DNA of 64,000 nt from Clostridium sp. (GCA_021770825.1 JAETQD010000004.1:159517-223516); one strand, 5' to 3'; positions 1-11,658 are shown, counted from the first letter of the stretch. Translations and numbers: made by a program. The notes: generated by a model not told the origin, from the letters alone.

Positions 1-218
1 AGTTTGTGCCGCCGGATTATACGCCCACCGAAGAAGAGCTTAAGCTCCAGGAGGAGGGAAAGTTAAACATCGGATACGGCAGCGATAAGGTGCAGGAAAA
101 GGTTTCTGTCAGCGTATACTGGGTTCAGGACGGCGTGACTTACAGTTTGTTTTCCTTTAACGACAGCCTGACAGCCGAGGAGATGTTCCAGATGGCAAAG
201 GAAGTGGCAGAGAGCTAA
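1..218 (+). CDS. C-terminal fragment of a DUF4367-like protein (5' truncated by window edge)
   Basis: The reading frame is open to the left edge of the window, so only about 71 C-terminal residues are visible. The segment VSVYWVQDGVTYSL followed by LTAEEMFQMAKEVAE has the pattern of the end of DUF4367 domains (a Trp, an extended strand over 'dG..Y.l', then a helix starting 'l..ee..kma'), usually found in secreted or membrane-anchored proteins encoded near anti-sigma/sigma genes. The assignment rests on this short pattern only. The gene is convergent with aroE and a hairpin separates the two. Confidence 0.45.
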   Translation, partial: FVPPDYTPTEEELKLQEEGKLNIGYGSDKVQEKVSVSVYWVQDGVTYSLFSFNDSLTAEEMFQMAKEVAES

Positions 219-347
219 AGAATTTATAGGGCAAGGGTTTTGGAACCTTGGAAAACGGTGTGGCTTCGGCCATGCCGTTTTTGCTATTTGAGGGATTCCC
301 ATTCTCCAACTGTTCCCAGACTTGAAATTGAAACCGGCAGAATAAGG

Positions 348-373
348 AAGGAGGTCCTTAATGGGGCCTCCTT
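348..373. terminator. Bidirectional hairpin between convergent genes
   Basis: AAGGAGGTCC (348-357) pairs with GGGCCTCCTT (364-373): ten base pairs including one T-G pair and a six-base loop. It lies 5 bp beyond the aroE stop and downstream of the plus-strand gene. Neither side has a long T-run, so efficiency is uncertain. Confidence 0.55.
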
Positions 374-378
374 TGGTA

Positions 379-1251
379 TCATCCGGCAAAGAATTTTGAT
401 TTTATCAGGTCTACGGGCATGTCCTTTCCGGTCCAGAGGCGGAACGCCTCTGCGCCCTGGTAGAGCAGCATGTAGGTGCCGCCGCAGCAGGGGAGCCCTT
501 TTTCCCGCGCCATGGAAAGGAGTTTGGTTTCCCTGGGATTGTATATGATATCCGAGACGATGAGGCCGTCTGCCAGATAGGAGGCGTCTGGAATGGGAGA
601 AGTTTCGGTATCCGGCGCCATTCCCATGGAGGTGGCGTTGGTTAAAATGCAGCTTTCGGCCAGTTCTTTTTTTAAGAGATCATGATCGGAAAAATCACAG
701 AGAGTAATCCGGCAGGCGGTTTGAGCCATGAGACTTTCTGCTGTTTTTTCTGCCCGCTCGTAAAAGCGGCTGGTTTTTCTGACGAATACGGATATTTCGG
801 AAACCCCGTCCAGAGCAGCCTGCACGAGAATGGCTGTGGCGGCGCCTCCGGCTCCTAAAAGAGTCATTTTCTTTCCTATAATATCGTATCCGGCGTCCTT
901 TACGGACTGCATATAGCCAATACCGTCGGTGTTGTGGCCGATGAGAGTTCCGTTTTCGTTGACCACGGTGTTGACGGCGCCGATGATTCTGGCGGCCGGG
1001 GAAAGCTCATCGCAGAGGGACACCATCCGGTTTTTATCCGGCATGGTCAGGTTGAAGCCTCTGGCACCCAGAGCCTTTAACCCCTGGACTGCAGTGGGAA
1101 GGGATTCCTCGTTCACGTCAAAGGCCAGGTAGCGGTAATCTAAGTCAAGAGCTTCAAAGGAAGCGTTGTGCATCATTGGAGAAATGCTGTGGGAGCATGG
1201 ACTTCCCAGAAGACAGATGAGTCCGGTATGTCCGGTGATCGGGTGATTCAT
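379..1251 (-). CDS. aroE: Shikimate (quinate/shikimate) dehydrogenase, AroE/YdiB family
   Basis: A 290-residue NAD(P)-dependent dehydrogenase of the shikimate pathway (3-dehydroshikimate to shikimate). The N-terminal substrate domain has SHSISPMMHN (about residues 21-30) and NLTMPDKN, where the Lys is the catalytic base position; GAVNTVVNENG and GHNTDGIGY carry the second catalytic Asp. The Rossmann nucleotide-binding turn is LLGAGGAATA (about 133-142). The C-terminal segment LLYQGAEAFRLWTGKD resembles YdiB-type quinate/shikimate dehydrogenases more than classical AroE. The ATG is preceded by GGAGGT. It is divergent from the shikimate kinase gene, which supports a role in aromatic amino acid synthesis; use of quinate as a second substrate is possible. 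Confidence 0.9.
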   Translation of the reverse strand: MNHPITGHTGLICLLGSPCSHSISPMMHNASFEALDLDYRYLAFDVNEESLPTAVQGLKALGARGFNLTMPDKNRMVSLCDELSPAARIIGAVNTVVNENGTLIGHNTDGIGYMQSVKDAGYDIIGKKMTLLGAGGAATAILVQAALDGVSEISVFVRKTSRFYERAEKTAESLMAQTACRITLCDFSDHDLLKKELAESCILTNATSMGMAPDTETSPIPDASYLADGLIVSDIIYNPRETKLLSMAREKGLPCCGGTYMLLYQGAEAFRLWTGKDMPVDLIKSKFFAG

Positions 1252-1283
1252 GGATTGATACCTCCAGGTTTTATTTGGAATTA

Positions 1284-1312
1284 ATTATAACAGTCCGGCA
1301 GGAAGATTGCAA
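1284..1312 (-). promoter_or_regulatory. aroE promoter sharing its -35 box with aroK
   Basis: On the minus strand TTGCAA (1312-1307) and TATAAT (1289-1284) are separated by exactly 17 bp, upstream of aroE. TTGCAA is its own reverse complement, so the same six base pairs also serve as the -35 of the aroK promoter. Confidence 0.65.
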
Positions 1313-1335
1313 TGTGAGAAAAATTCTGGTATAAT
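1307..1335 (+). promoter_or_regulatory. aroK promoter sharing its -35 box with aroE
   Basis: TTGCAA (1307-1312), a 17-bp spacer and a perfect TATAAT (1330-1335), 33 bp before the aroK start. The -35 hexamer is palindromic and shared with the divergent aroE promoter. Confidence 0.7.
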
Positions 1336-1368
1336 TTCATTAAAATATAGAAAGAAGAGCGAACCAAT

Positions 1369-1884
1369 ATGGAATTGAATGGACATATTTTTCTGATTGG
1401 CTTTATGGGCTGCGGAAAAAGCACCAATGCGGCGAAATTGGCAGAAATGACCAGAGCCAGACAGATGGAGATGGATGAGGAGATCGTAAAGGACCAGAAC
1501 ATGGCCATCGCAAAAATTTTTGAGGTATATGGGGAAGCCCATTTCCGGAATCTGGAGACGGAGCTGCTGAAAAAATTGAAAAATGAACCGCCCATGGTGG
1601 TCTCCTGCGGCGGCGGCCTGGTGCTGAGGGAAGAAAATGTACGTCTGATGAAGGAGATGGGAACCATTGTACTTCTGACGGCAAGCCCGCAGACCATCTA
1701 CGGACGGGTAAAGAACAGCACGGAACGCCCGGTTTTAAACGGAAACATGAATCTTCCGTATATCACGGAGCTGATGGAAAAGCGCCGTCCCCATTATGAG
1801 CAGGCGGCGGACGCGGTGATTTCCACAGATAATAAAACGGCGGAGGAAATTTGCAGGGAAATCCTGGAAAAAAAGAACATATAA
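1369..1884 (+). CDS. aroK: Shikimate kinase
   Basis: A 171-residue cytoplasmic P-loop kinase that phosphorylates shikimate at the 3-OH. Visible motifs are Walker A GFMGCGKST (about 11-19), the MDEEIV segment with the shikimate-binding Asp, the CGGG motif (residues 82-85) and the lid Arg in STERPVL. The length matches single-domain AroK/AroL proteins. It has a strong promoter of its own and is followed after 34 bp by an aminotransferase gene, so 1369-3596 may form one transcript. Divergence from aroE puts two consecutive shikimate-pathway steps under one control region. Confidence 0.95.
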   Translation: MELNGHIFLIGFMGCGKSTNAAKLAEMTRARQMEMDEEIVKDQNMAIAKIFEVYGEAHFRNLETELLKKLKNEPPMVVSCGGGLVLREENVRLMKEMGTIVLLTASPQTIYGRVKNSTERPVLNGNMNLPYITELMEKRRPHYEQAADAVISTDNKTAEEICREILEKKNI

Positions 1885-1918
1885 ACAAAAGGGATATGCA
1901 TGCAGGAGGGGACAGGTT

Positions 1919-3136
1919 ATGACCATCAAAGAAAAATTTGACAGGCTGGGAATCGACAACGCACCGGGGCAGGAGGCCCTTCAGAAATCCCAGGCCTTAG
2001 AACTCCGCGGAGAAAAGCTTTTGGGACCGGCCGTGGATTTCTCCCACGGAGACGTGAATGCCCATGAGCCCACACCGGGAAGCTTCGAGGTATTCGCAGA
2101 CGGTGTGAAAGAGGGAGCTGCCCAGGCGTATACGCCTTACCGGGGAAGAAAGTCGGTTCTGGAACATGTGGCTGAAAAGCTTTCTGCCTTTACGGGGGCA
2201 AAGATTGACCCGGCGGAACATGTAATCCTGACGCCGGGAACCCAGGGCGCCCTGTTTTTGGCCATGGGAGCCAATGTGGTTCCGGGAGATAAGGTGGCCG
2301 TGGTGGAGCCGGACTATTTTGCCAACCGGAAGATGGTGGAATTCTTCCACGGAGAGCTGGTTCCCATCCACATGGACTATACCAATGTAAAAACCGGCTC
2401 CGGCATTGATTTAAAGGCGCTGGAGGCTGCATTTGCAGACGATGTGAAGGTATTTTTGTTTTCCAATCCTAACAACCCGGTGGGCTGCGTATATTCTTAT
2501 GAAGAGATTCTCACCATTGCAGCTCTGGCTAAGAAGTATAATGTGACTTTGATCGTGGATGAGCTGTATTCCAGGCAGGTATATCCGGGCATTTCCTATA
2601 CCCATCTGTGTGCACAGAAGGAAATCCCTGACAACCTGATTACCATTATGGGACCGTCTAAGACGGAATCCTTAAGCGGATACCGCCTGGGCGCAGCCTT
2701 CGGAACGGCAGAAATCATCGAGCGGATGGAGAAGCTCCAGGCCATTATGGCCCTGCGGTGCAGCGGCTATAACCAGGCTGTGTTCTTTACCTGGTTTAAT
2801 GAGCCCGAAGGATGGCTTTCTGACCGGGTGAAACAACATATGGAAATCCGTGACGCCATTCTGGAAACTCTCTCCGGTGTGCCGGGAGTGTATGCGAAAC
2901 CCACAGAGGGAGGAAGCTACTTATTTGTGACCATTCCGGAGCTGGATGTTTCCCTTCACCAGTTTATCCGCATTGTGAGGGAGCTGGCCGGTGTGACGGT
3001 GACACCGGGAACGGAATTCGGCCCCCAGTTCCTCCATCAGTTCAGAATTAATTTCTCACAGGATAAGGAGAATGCGGTGGCAGCCATGAAACGGCTTTTG
3101 GAGGTCATGGAGCGTTACAGAAAACAGGAAGCATAG
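1919..3136 (+). CDS. PLP-dependent class I/II aminotransferase
   Basis: A 405-residue fold-type I aminotransferase. Visible motifs are SNPNNPVGCVYS (substrate/PLP pocket), IVDELYSRQVYPG (the PLP-binding Asp and Tyr), and GPSKTESLSGYRLG, whose Lys is the Schiff-base residue, followed by the phosphate-contacting Arg. Family knowledge supports an aspartate/aromatic aminotransferase-like enzyme; the amino donor cannot be told from sequence. An AGGAGG site lies 8-9 bp before the ATG. It sits between aroK and a ridA-family gene 22 bp downstream. PLP enzymes release reactive enamine/imine intermediates that RidA proteins hydrolyse, which fits the pairing. Confidence 0.88.
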   Translation: MTIKEKFDRLGIDNAPGQEALQKSQALELRGEKLLGPAVDFSHGDVNAHEPTPGSFEVFADGVKEGAAQAYTPYRGRKSVLEHVAEKLSAFTGAKIDPAEHVILTPGTQGALFLAMGANVVPGDKVAVVEPDYFANRKMVEFFHGELVPIHMDYTNVKTGSGIDLKALEAAFADDVKVFLFSNPNNPVGCVYSYEEILTIAALAKKYNVTLIVDELYSRQVYPGISYTHLCAQKEIPDNLITIMGPSKTESLSGYRLGAAFGTAEIIERMEKLQAIMALRCSGYNQAVFFTWFNEPEGWLSDRVKQHMEIRDAILETLSGVPGVYAKPTEGGSYLFVTIPELDVSLHQFIRIVRELAGVTVTPGTEFGPQFLHQFRINFSQDKENAVAAMKRLLEVMERYRKQEA

Positions 3137-3158
3137 GGAAAAAAGGGAGGTAACTCAT

Positions 3159-3596
3159 ATGGGAAAAGAAGCGAATCCAGTTCCGCAGGGAAAGTATGTG
3201 CCGGCGACCAGGTTCGGCAATCTGATTTTTACTGCCGGAATGACACCAAGAAACAATGGAGTGCTCATAAAAGAAGGACGGGTCAAGTTTTCAGATACCA
3301 TTGAAGAGTACACCGCAGCGGTCCGCCAGGCGGCGAAAAATGCTCTGACAGCCGCCAGGAATAAGTTAAAGGACGGTGAACAGATCGCAGGAATCCTCTC
3401 CGTTACGGTTTATGTCAATGCAGAGACCGGATTTACCAAGCAGTCCAAAATTGCAGATATTGCATCGGAATATTTCTGTGAGGAGCTGGGAGAAGCAGGT
3501 GTTGGAAGCCGTGCAGCCGTGGGTGTGGCCTCGCTTCCGGGAAACGCTCCTGTGGAAATTTCCATTGTGGCGGCAGTAAAAGAAAACGAAGCATAA
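3159..3596 (+). CDS. RidA family (YjgF/UK114) reactive-intermediate deaminase
   Basis: A 145-residue protein of the trimeric YjgF/YER057c/UK114 family. The N-terminal PQGKYVPATRFGNLIFTAG matches the family entry, and the C-terminal GSRAAVGVASLPGNAPVEIS contains the Arg used in family members for substrate carboxylate binding plus the late 'P...VEI' signature. Known members hydrolyse 2-aminoacrylate and related imines formed by PLP enzymes. It is placed right after an aminotransferase gene, with an AGGAGG site 8-9 bp upstream, so a protective partner role is likely. It is slightly longer than the 125-130 residues typical of bacterial RidA. Which imine it acts on is unknown. Confidence 0.85.
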   Translation: MGKEANPVPQGKYVPATRFGNLIFTAGMTPRNNGVLIKEGRVKFSDTIEEYTAAVRQAAKNALTAARNKLKDGEQIAGILSVTVYVNAETGFTKQSKIADIASEYFCEELGEAGVGSRAAVGVASLPGNAPVEISIVAAVKENEA

Positions 3597-3607
3597 GCGT
3601 AAGGGAA

Positions 3608-3640
3608 CATCCCGGGGGATTTGAAAAGTCTTCCGGGGTG
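3608..3640 (+). terminator. GC-rich hairpin after ridA
   Basis: CATCCCGGGGGA (3608-3619) can pair with TCTTCCGGGGTG (3629-3640), including three T-G pairs. No immediate T-run follows, so it is a weak or factor-assisted terminator candidate. It lies before the capA promoter. Confidence 0.4.
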
Positions 3641-3656
3641 TGCTGCGTTTTGGGGG

Positions 3657-3685
3657 TTGTGCTTTTTTCGCTTCACAGGTACAAT
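3657..3685 (+). promoter_or_regulatory. capA promoter
   Basis: TTGTGC (3657-3662), a 17-bp spacer and TACAAT (3680-3685). The expected transcript start falls just before the GGGAGGT ribosome site, which rules out the longer reading frame upstream. Confidence 0.5.
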
Positions 3686-3704
3686 GGGGAGGGAGGTATG
3701 GTCT

Positions 3705-4820
3705 ATGAGCCAATGGAAAAAACTTTTGATCGGAATGCTGACAGTGATTTTGATTGTGCTGGCTGGGGCAGCGTGCGCTGTCTTTTTTATGGATGGATTC
3801 GGAACGCCGGGATCAAAATACGCCGAAGCCTTTGAAAACCAGAAGGAGAGTGAAACGGCAGAGGAAACAGCAACCGCAGAGGAAGAAGAGAAAGAAAGCC
3901 GGCCGGTGAAAATCACACTGGAGACGGAAACCGTGCCGGAGAATGCAGAAACAGACGCCGGAAAGGCGGAGGAGAAAGAGGATTGTATTCTTTTATTCGC
4001 CGGAGATGTGTATCTTTCCAACCATGTGTTAAATGCCTATGATAAGGCAGGCGGGATCCACGGAGTCCTGGAGGAAGGAATCCGGGAGGAAATCGCGGCT
4101 TCTGATATATTTATGGTGAATCAGGAATTTCCTTTTACGGAGCGGGGAACGGCGGCTGCCGATAAGCAGTTCACCTTCCGGCTTCCCCTTGACCGGATGC
4201 ACCTGATGAACGAGATGGGAATTGACATTGTGACTCTGGCCAACAACCACATTCTGGATTTTGGGCAGGACGGGCTTTTGGACAGCCTGGACGCCCTGGA
4301 TGAAGCCGGAATTCTCCATGTGGGCGGGGGAAAGGACCTGGAGCAGGCGAAAAAACCGGAATTTATTGAGGTCAAGGGCCGGACCATCGGATTCCTTGGC
4401 ACCTCCAGAGTTTATATGGATGCAAGCTGGGCGGCTGGTCCCGGCCATCCCGGTGTATTTTCTACCTATGATTCCAGACAGGCCGTGGAGGCCATAAGGG
4501 AGGCAAAGGCGCTTTGCGATTATCTGGTGGTCTATGTGCATTGGGGTGTGGAGAGGGAAACCACGCCAAAAGAATACCAGCGGGTCATGGGACGGGAATA
4601 TATTGACGCGGGGGCAGACCTGGTCATCGGAAGCCATCCCCATGTGCTCCAGCCCATGGAATATTATGAGGGAAAGCCCATTGTATATAGCCTGGGAAAT
4701 TTTGTGTTCGGAAGCAGCATTCCCAGCACAGAGCTTTTTAAAGTGACATTGAAGGAAGACGGAGCGGAAATTACGGAAATTCCCTGTACCTCCGCCGCCG
4801 GATTTACAAGATTAAAATAG
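3705..4820 (+). CDS. CapA family (PGA_cap) poly-gamma-glutamate-type phosphoesterase
   Basis: A 371-residue membrane-anchored protein. Residues 6-29 form a single hydrophobic anchor (LLIGMLTVILIVLAGAACAV), followed by an acidic low-complexity linker to about residue 92. The calcineurin-like PGA_cap domain follows: CILLFAGDVYLSNHV, LANNHILDFG, VYVHWGVE and GADLVIGSHPHVLQP, with His/Asp/Asn residues placed as metal ligands. The domain was named for capsule poly-gamma-glutamate synthesis, but no capBCD partners are nearby, so the substrate is open. The start was chosen at the ATG 8 bp after GGGAGGT; an in-frame TTG at 3621 lies upstream of the promoter and inside a hairpin. Confidence 0.85.
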   Translation: MSQWKKLLIGMLTVILIVLAGAACAVFFMDGFGTPGSKYAEAFENQKESETAEETATAEEEEKESRPVKITLETETVPENAETDAGKAEEKEDCILLFAGDVYLSNHVLNAYDKAGGIHGVLEEGIREEIAASDIFMVNQEFPFTERGTAAADKQFTFRLPLDRMHLMNEMGIDIVTLANNHILDFGQDGLLDSLDALDEAGILHVGGGKDLEQAKKPEFIEVKGRTIGFLGTSRVYMDASWAAGPGHPGVFSTYDSRQAVEAIREAKALCDYLVVYVHWGVERETTPKEYQRVMGREYIDAGADLVIGSHPHVLQPMEYYEGKPIVYSLGNFVFGSSIPSTELFKVTLKEDGAEITEIPCTSAAGFTRLK

Positions 4821-4847
4821 AACAGGAAAAAGTGAGGAAGACAAGAA

Positions 4848-5771
4848 GTGGAGACAAAGGATAAGAAGATGCAGGCATCCAGAACCATCGGCGTTATCAT
4901 TACCATTCTCGGCGGCTGCCTATGGGGTGCCTCCGGAGCCTGCGGGCAGTATCTGTTTGAAAATAAGGGAGTGACCAGCAAGTGGCTGGTTCCGGTGAGA
5001 CTTGTGATGGCAGGGGTCTGTATGCTGATTTATTATATTGGAAAGGAAAGAAAAGGGGCATTCCGGATCTGGAAAAACCGGAAGGACGCGGTGGACGTGG
5101 TCATTTACGGTGTTTTCGGCCTGATGCTCTGCCAGTTTACCTATTTTACCACCATTGAGCTTTCCAACGCAGGAACGGCCACGGTCATTCAGTATATTTC
5201 CCCGGCCATCGTCATGGTGCTTGTCTGCTTTACGGAAAAGCGGCTGCCGAAATTCGTTGAAATTCTGGCACTGATTTTTACCATTGTGGGTATTTTTGTC
5301 ATCGCCACCCACGGAAACATCCACCAGATGGCTATTTCCAAAGAGGCATTGATCGTGGGCCTGATTTCCTCCCTGACGGTGGTGCTTTACAACATGCAGC
5401 CCAGGCGGCTGATGGCCTATTATCCCACACCCTATCTTCTGGCCTGGGGGATGGTGATCGGTGGGATTGTGCTGTCCTTTTTATTCCAGCCGTGGAAGTA
5501 TCATTATACCATAGACGGAAGCTTTCTGGCTGCTTTTCTGGCCATTGTGCTTTTGGGAACCATTGTGGCGTTTTCCCTTTATATGCAGGGCGTGAAGCTG
5601 ATCGGCCCGGAGCGGGCCAGCCTTTATGCCTGTACGGAGCCCATCGCATCGGCGCTTCTTTCCTTCTTCTGGCTTAAGGTGCCTTTTGTGGCCGTGGACT
5701 TTCTGGGGTTCGGGTTGATTATCGCTACGATTCTGATGCTGGGCTTTTCTGATCTTAAGAAGGAGAAATAG
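4848..5771 (+). CDS. EamA/DMT family transporter
   Basis: A 307-residue integral membrane protein with about ten hydrophobic segments arranged as two EamA repeats (roughly residues 12-145 and 160-300). The first helix has GGCLWGASGACGQYLF and the second repeat includes GTIVAFSLYMQGVKLIGP and the typical 'E P..a.l.....' segment TEPIASALLSFFWL. DMT exporters of this class move amino acids, metabolites or nucleotide sugars; the cargo cannot be predicted. The start is a GTG with a weak GAGGAAG site. It lies 27 bp after capA and may be co-transcribed. The mobile-element scar begins just after its stop. Confidence 0.85.
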   Translation: METKDKKMQASRTIGVIITILGGCLWGASGACGQYLFENKGVTSKWLVPVRLVMAGVCMLIYYIGKERKGAFRIWKNRKDAVDVVIYGVFGLMLCQFTYFTTIELSNAGTATVIQYISPAIVMVLVCFTEKRLPKFVEILALIFTIVGIFVIATHGNIHQMAISKEALIVGLISSLTVVLYNMQPRRLMAYYPTPYLLAWGMVIGGIVLSFLFQPWKYHYTIDGSFLAAFLAIVLLGTIVAFSLYMQGVKLIGPERASLYACTEPIASALLSFFWLKVPFVAVDFLGFGLIIATILMLGFSDLKKEK

Positions 5772-5782
5772 GGAAGATTACT

Positions 5783-6389
5783 ATGATGAAGGAACGAGAG
5801 TCATTTGAACAAAAAAGAGGTGTGAATTTGGAATTATCAAAGTTGTTGGGAGAAACTACCGAGTACGATAAAAAGCGGGAAGTAGAAATGCGGAAACCGA
5901 AAAGCTGGCTAAAAGCGTCAGTGCATTTGCAAACGGAAATGGCGGTGCATTGATTTTTGGTATTACCCCCTTCCCAGAGGTTACAATGCAGATTCACAGC
6001 ATAGAGAATGGGAAAAATCTGCTTACTGTGGAAGTGATGAAAGGGCAAGAGACACCGTATTATTATCGTGGAAATGGAAGTACGGAGGCCTTTGTAAGGA
6101 TTGGGAACGAGTCAGTTACTGCAAATGCGGCAGAACTGAAACGGCTTGTACTGCGGGGAAAAAATTCCTCCTTTGATTCTTTGATGGCTGTTTTGTACAC
6201 GCTGGAACGGGCTGGATAAGAGCGGCGGTCAGATAGACACTCTGTAAGAAAACACCTAATTCCAGAATTGAAATGCCGGATGATACAAAAATTCAGGACA
6301 GAGACATTGACACAATCCCATCTACAAGGAGAAATCCGGTGTTAGCAGATATATTTGGACGGTTGGGATATATGGAAAGACAGGGACGC
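5783..6389 (+). pseudogene. Remnant of an AlbA_2 / divergent AAA-4 ATP-binding regulator
   Basis: Fragments in different frames spell the usual protein in order. ETTEYDKKREVE is followed after a frameshift by AETEKLAKSVSAFANGNGG and ALIFGI, which is the AlbA_2 (Schlafen-like) core. Then comes TPYYYRGNGSTEAFVRIGN (second half of AlbA_2), and finally RRNPVLADIFGRLGYMERQG, the signature near the C-terminus of these HATPase-like proteins. Large internal deletions, frameshifts and stops leave no functional frame. Intact relatives are about 400-480 residues and common on integrative elements. The remnant ends at a sharp junction with a ParA remnant at about 6390. Confidence 0.75.
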
Positions 6390-6390
6390 T

Positions 6391-6603
6391 GATCCGCAGG
6401 GAGATTTGACAACAGCGTTAGGTTGGACGGACGCAGACATTCTTTCCGTTACACTTGCGACATAGATGGAAAAGACAATCCGTGATAAACCTTTTGTTTA
6501 CAATGAGGGGATATTGCACCATAATGAGGGTGTAAACCTGATACCGACCAATATTGAATTGTCTGGTATGGAAATGACGCTTGTTAATGTAATGAGCCGG
6601 GAA
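6391..6603 (+). pseudogene. ParA/Soj-type partition ATPase remnant
   Basis: One frame reads DPQGDLTTALGWTDAD, LSVTLAT, a TAG stop at 6463, then GILHHNEGVNLIPTNIELSG and MTLVNVMSRE. These are the switch I (DPQG) and the 'GILHH.EGV.LIP.NIELS.ME..LVN.MSRE' segments of plasmid/ICE-borne ParA proteins. The Walker A half upstream and the rest downstream are missing. The piece is fused in frame to a MobC-like fragment. Confidence 0.75.
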
Positions 6604-6690
6604 TCCTGTCTGCGTAAAATGGCGATTGACGGGTATATTGTCAGGCTGGATGTATCGGAACTGAAAGCACAAGAGAATTTTATGGCTTGA
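6604..6690 (+). pseudogene. MobC-like mobilization protein fragment
   Basis: Directly continuing the ParA remnant frame is CLRKMAIDGYIVRLDVSELK, which matches the 'lrKMA.DGYI..ld..elKe' block of MobC relaxosome proteins of integrative and mobilizable elements. The frame then ends at TGA 6688-6690. The block is short (about 25 residues), so confidence is moderate. Its presence beside ParA and AlbA_2 remnants supports an excised or eroded conjugative element. Confidence 0.55.
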
Positions 6691-6711
6691 AATAAAGCGA
6701 TAACTTTCCCA

Positions 6712-6739
6712 TTGTTATTTCATGAATAACTGCTAAAAT
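6712..6739 (+). promoter_or_regulatory. Promoter of the truncated AlbA_2 gene
   Basis: TTGTTA (6712-6717), a 16-bp spacer and TAAAAT (6734-6739), immediately upstream of three tandem 13-bp repeats. Confidence 0.5.
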
Positions 6740-6742
6740 AAA

Positions 6743-6780
6743 GGGGTAAGTTAAGAGGGTAAGTTAAAGGGGTATGTTAG
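6743..6780 (+). repeat. Three tandem 13-bp repeats (operator-like)
   Basis: GGGGTAAGTTAA (6743), AGGGTAAGTTAA (6756) and GGGGTATGTTAG (6769) recur with an exact 13-bp period across the predicted transcript start. Such phased direct repeats at a promoter are typical of an operator bound by the product of the downstream regulator gene; here that gene is truncated. Confidence 0.6.
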
Positions 6781-6790
6781 GAGTGATGTT

Positions 6791-7027
6791 ATGGCCTTAC
6801 CAATTAACCTTTCAGATTTAATCAACCGGCGCGTGGTAGAAAATGCCCGCGTTGACTATAAAGCGGACTGGAATCCAGAACCGATTCTGCACTCTATTTG
6901 TGCGTTTGCGAATGACATTGATAACTGGGGAGGTGGATATATCATCATTGGCATCGAGGATGAGGATGGTATGCCCAAATTTCCAATCAGAAAATATGCC
7001 TTATTCAAAAGGACAAAGCAAATGTAG
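6791..7027 (+). pseudogene. N-terminal fragment of a second AlbA_2-domain ATP-binding protein
   Basis: This 78-residue frame begins MALPINLSDLINRRVVENAR and continues DYKADWNPEPILHSICAFAN and GGGYIIIGIEDEDG, the first 60 residues of a family of ATP-binding/AlbA_2 regulators normally over 400 residues long. After PKFPI the family similarity stops and the frame ends at 7027; no C-terminal part is recognisable before the next gene at 7176. It has its own promoter and repeats, so a short peptide might still be made. Local composition is more AT-rich than the neighbours. Confidence 0.7.
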
Positions 7028-7105
7028 AAAATTACAGTATATAGAACACCAGATGGAGAATTTAACATGCACATATATCCGAAACTTCCTATGTGATTTC
7101 GCTTA

Positions 7106-7134
7106 TCGACTAACGCCCCTTTCTGTGCTATGAT
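7106..7134 (+). promoter_or_regulatory. Candidate promoter of the GTPase-NYN fusion gene
   Basis: TCGACT (7106-7111), a 17-bp spacer and TATGAT (7129-7134, continuing as TATGATAAT). The left arm of the 12-bp inverted repeat lies inside the spacer. Confidence 0.5.
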
Positions 7135-7168
7135 AATGAATATATTATTATAGACGACAGAAAGGGGC
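7115..7168 (+). repeat. 12-bp perfect inverted repeat over promoter and ribosome site
   Basis: GCCCCTTTCTGT (7115-7126) and ACAGAAAGGGGC (7157-7168) are perfect reverse complements separated by 30 bp. The right arm contains the AAAGGGG ribosome binding site of the gene starting at 7176; the left arm lies in the promoter spacer. It could be a DNA operator, or, in read-through RNA, a stem that hides the ribosome site. The spacer adds further imperfect pairing (ATAAT with ATTAT). Confidence 0.65.
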
Positions 7169-7175
7169 ATTTTCT

Positions 7176-11473
<4,298 letters not shown>

Positions 11474-11528
11474 AAGGAGAACAGAATATGATGAAGAGGG
11501 AGAAATTCCTCTTCCATGAAAAATTGGA

Positions 11529-11587
11529 AAGAATTAGGTTGATTTGTAAGAAAAAAGGCTTGCAATTAACCTAATTCTTCTTTTTTT
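11529..11587 (+). terminator. glpK rho-independent terminator
   Basis: AAGAATTAGGTT (11529-11540) pairs perfectly with AACCTAATTCTT (11568-11579), with an inner TTGTAAG/CTTGCAA helix, and is followed by C and seven Ts (11581-11587). Confidence 0.85.
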
Positions 11588-11629
11588 GGCTTTGAATAGG
11601 AAGAAAAGACAAAAACAAAGGAAATCTAT

Positions 11630-11658
11630 TTGATTTCTACGAACCAAAACGCTATACT
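11630..11658 (+). promoter_or_regulatory. Promoter of the amidohydrolase / ABC importer region
   Basis: TTGATT (11630-11635), a 17-bp spacer and TATACT (11653-11658). The remainder of the 300-bp gap is AT-rich and shows no gene. Confidence 0.6.

Noticed and set aside
3621..3704. N-terminal extension of the CapA-like protein starting at a TTG
   Set aside because: The extension would start inside a hairpin and upstream of the promoter; the ATG at 3705 has a good ribosome site.
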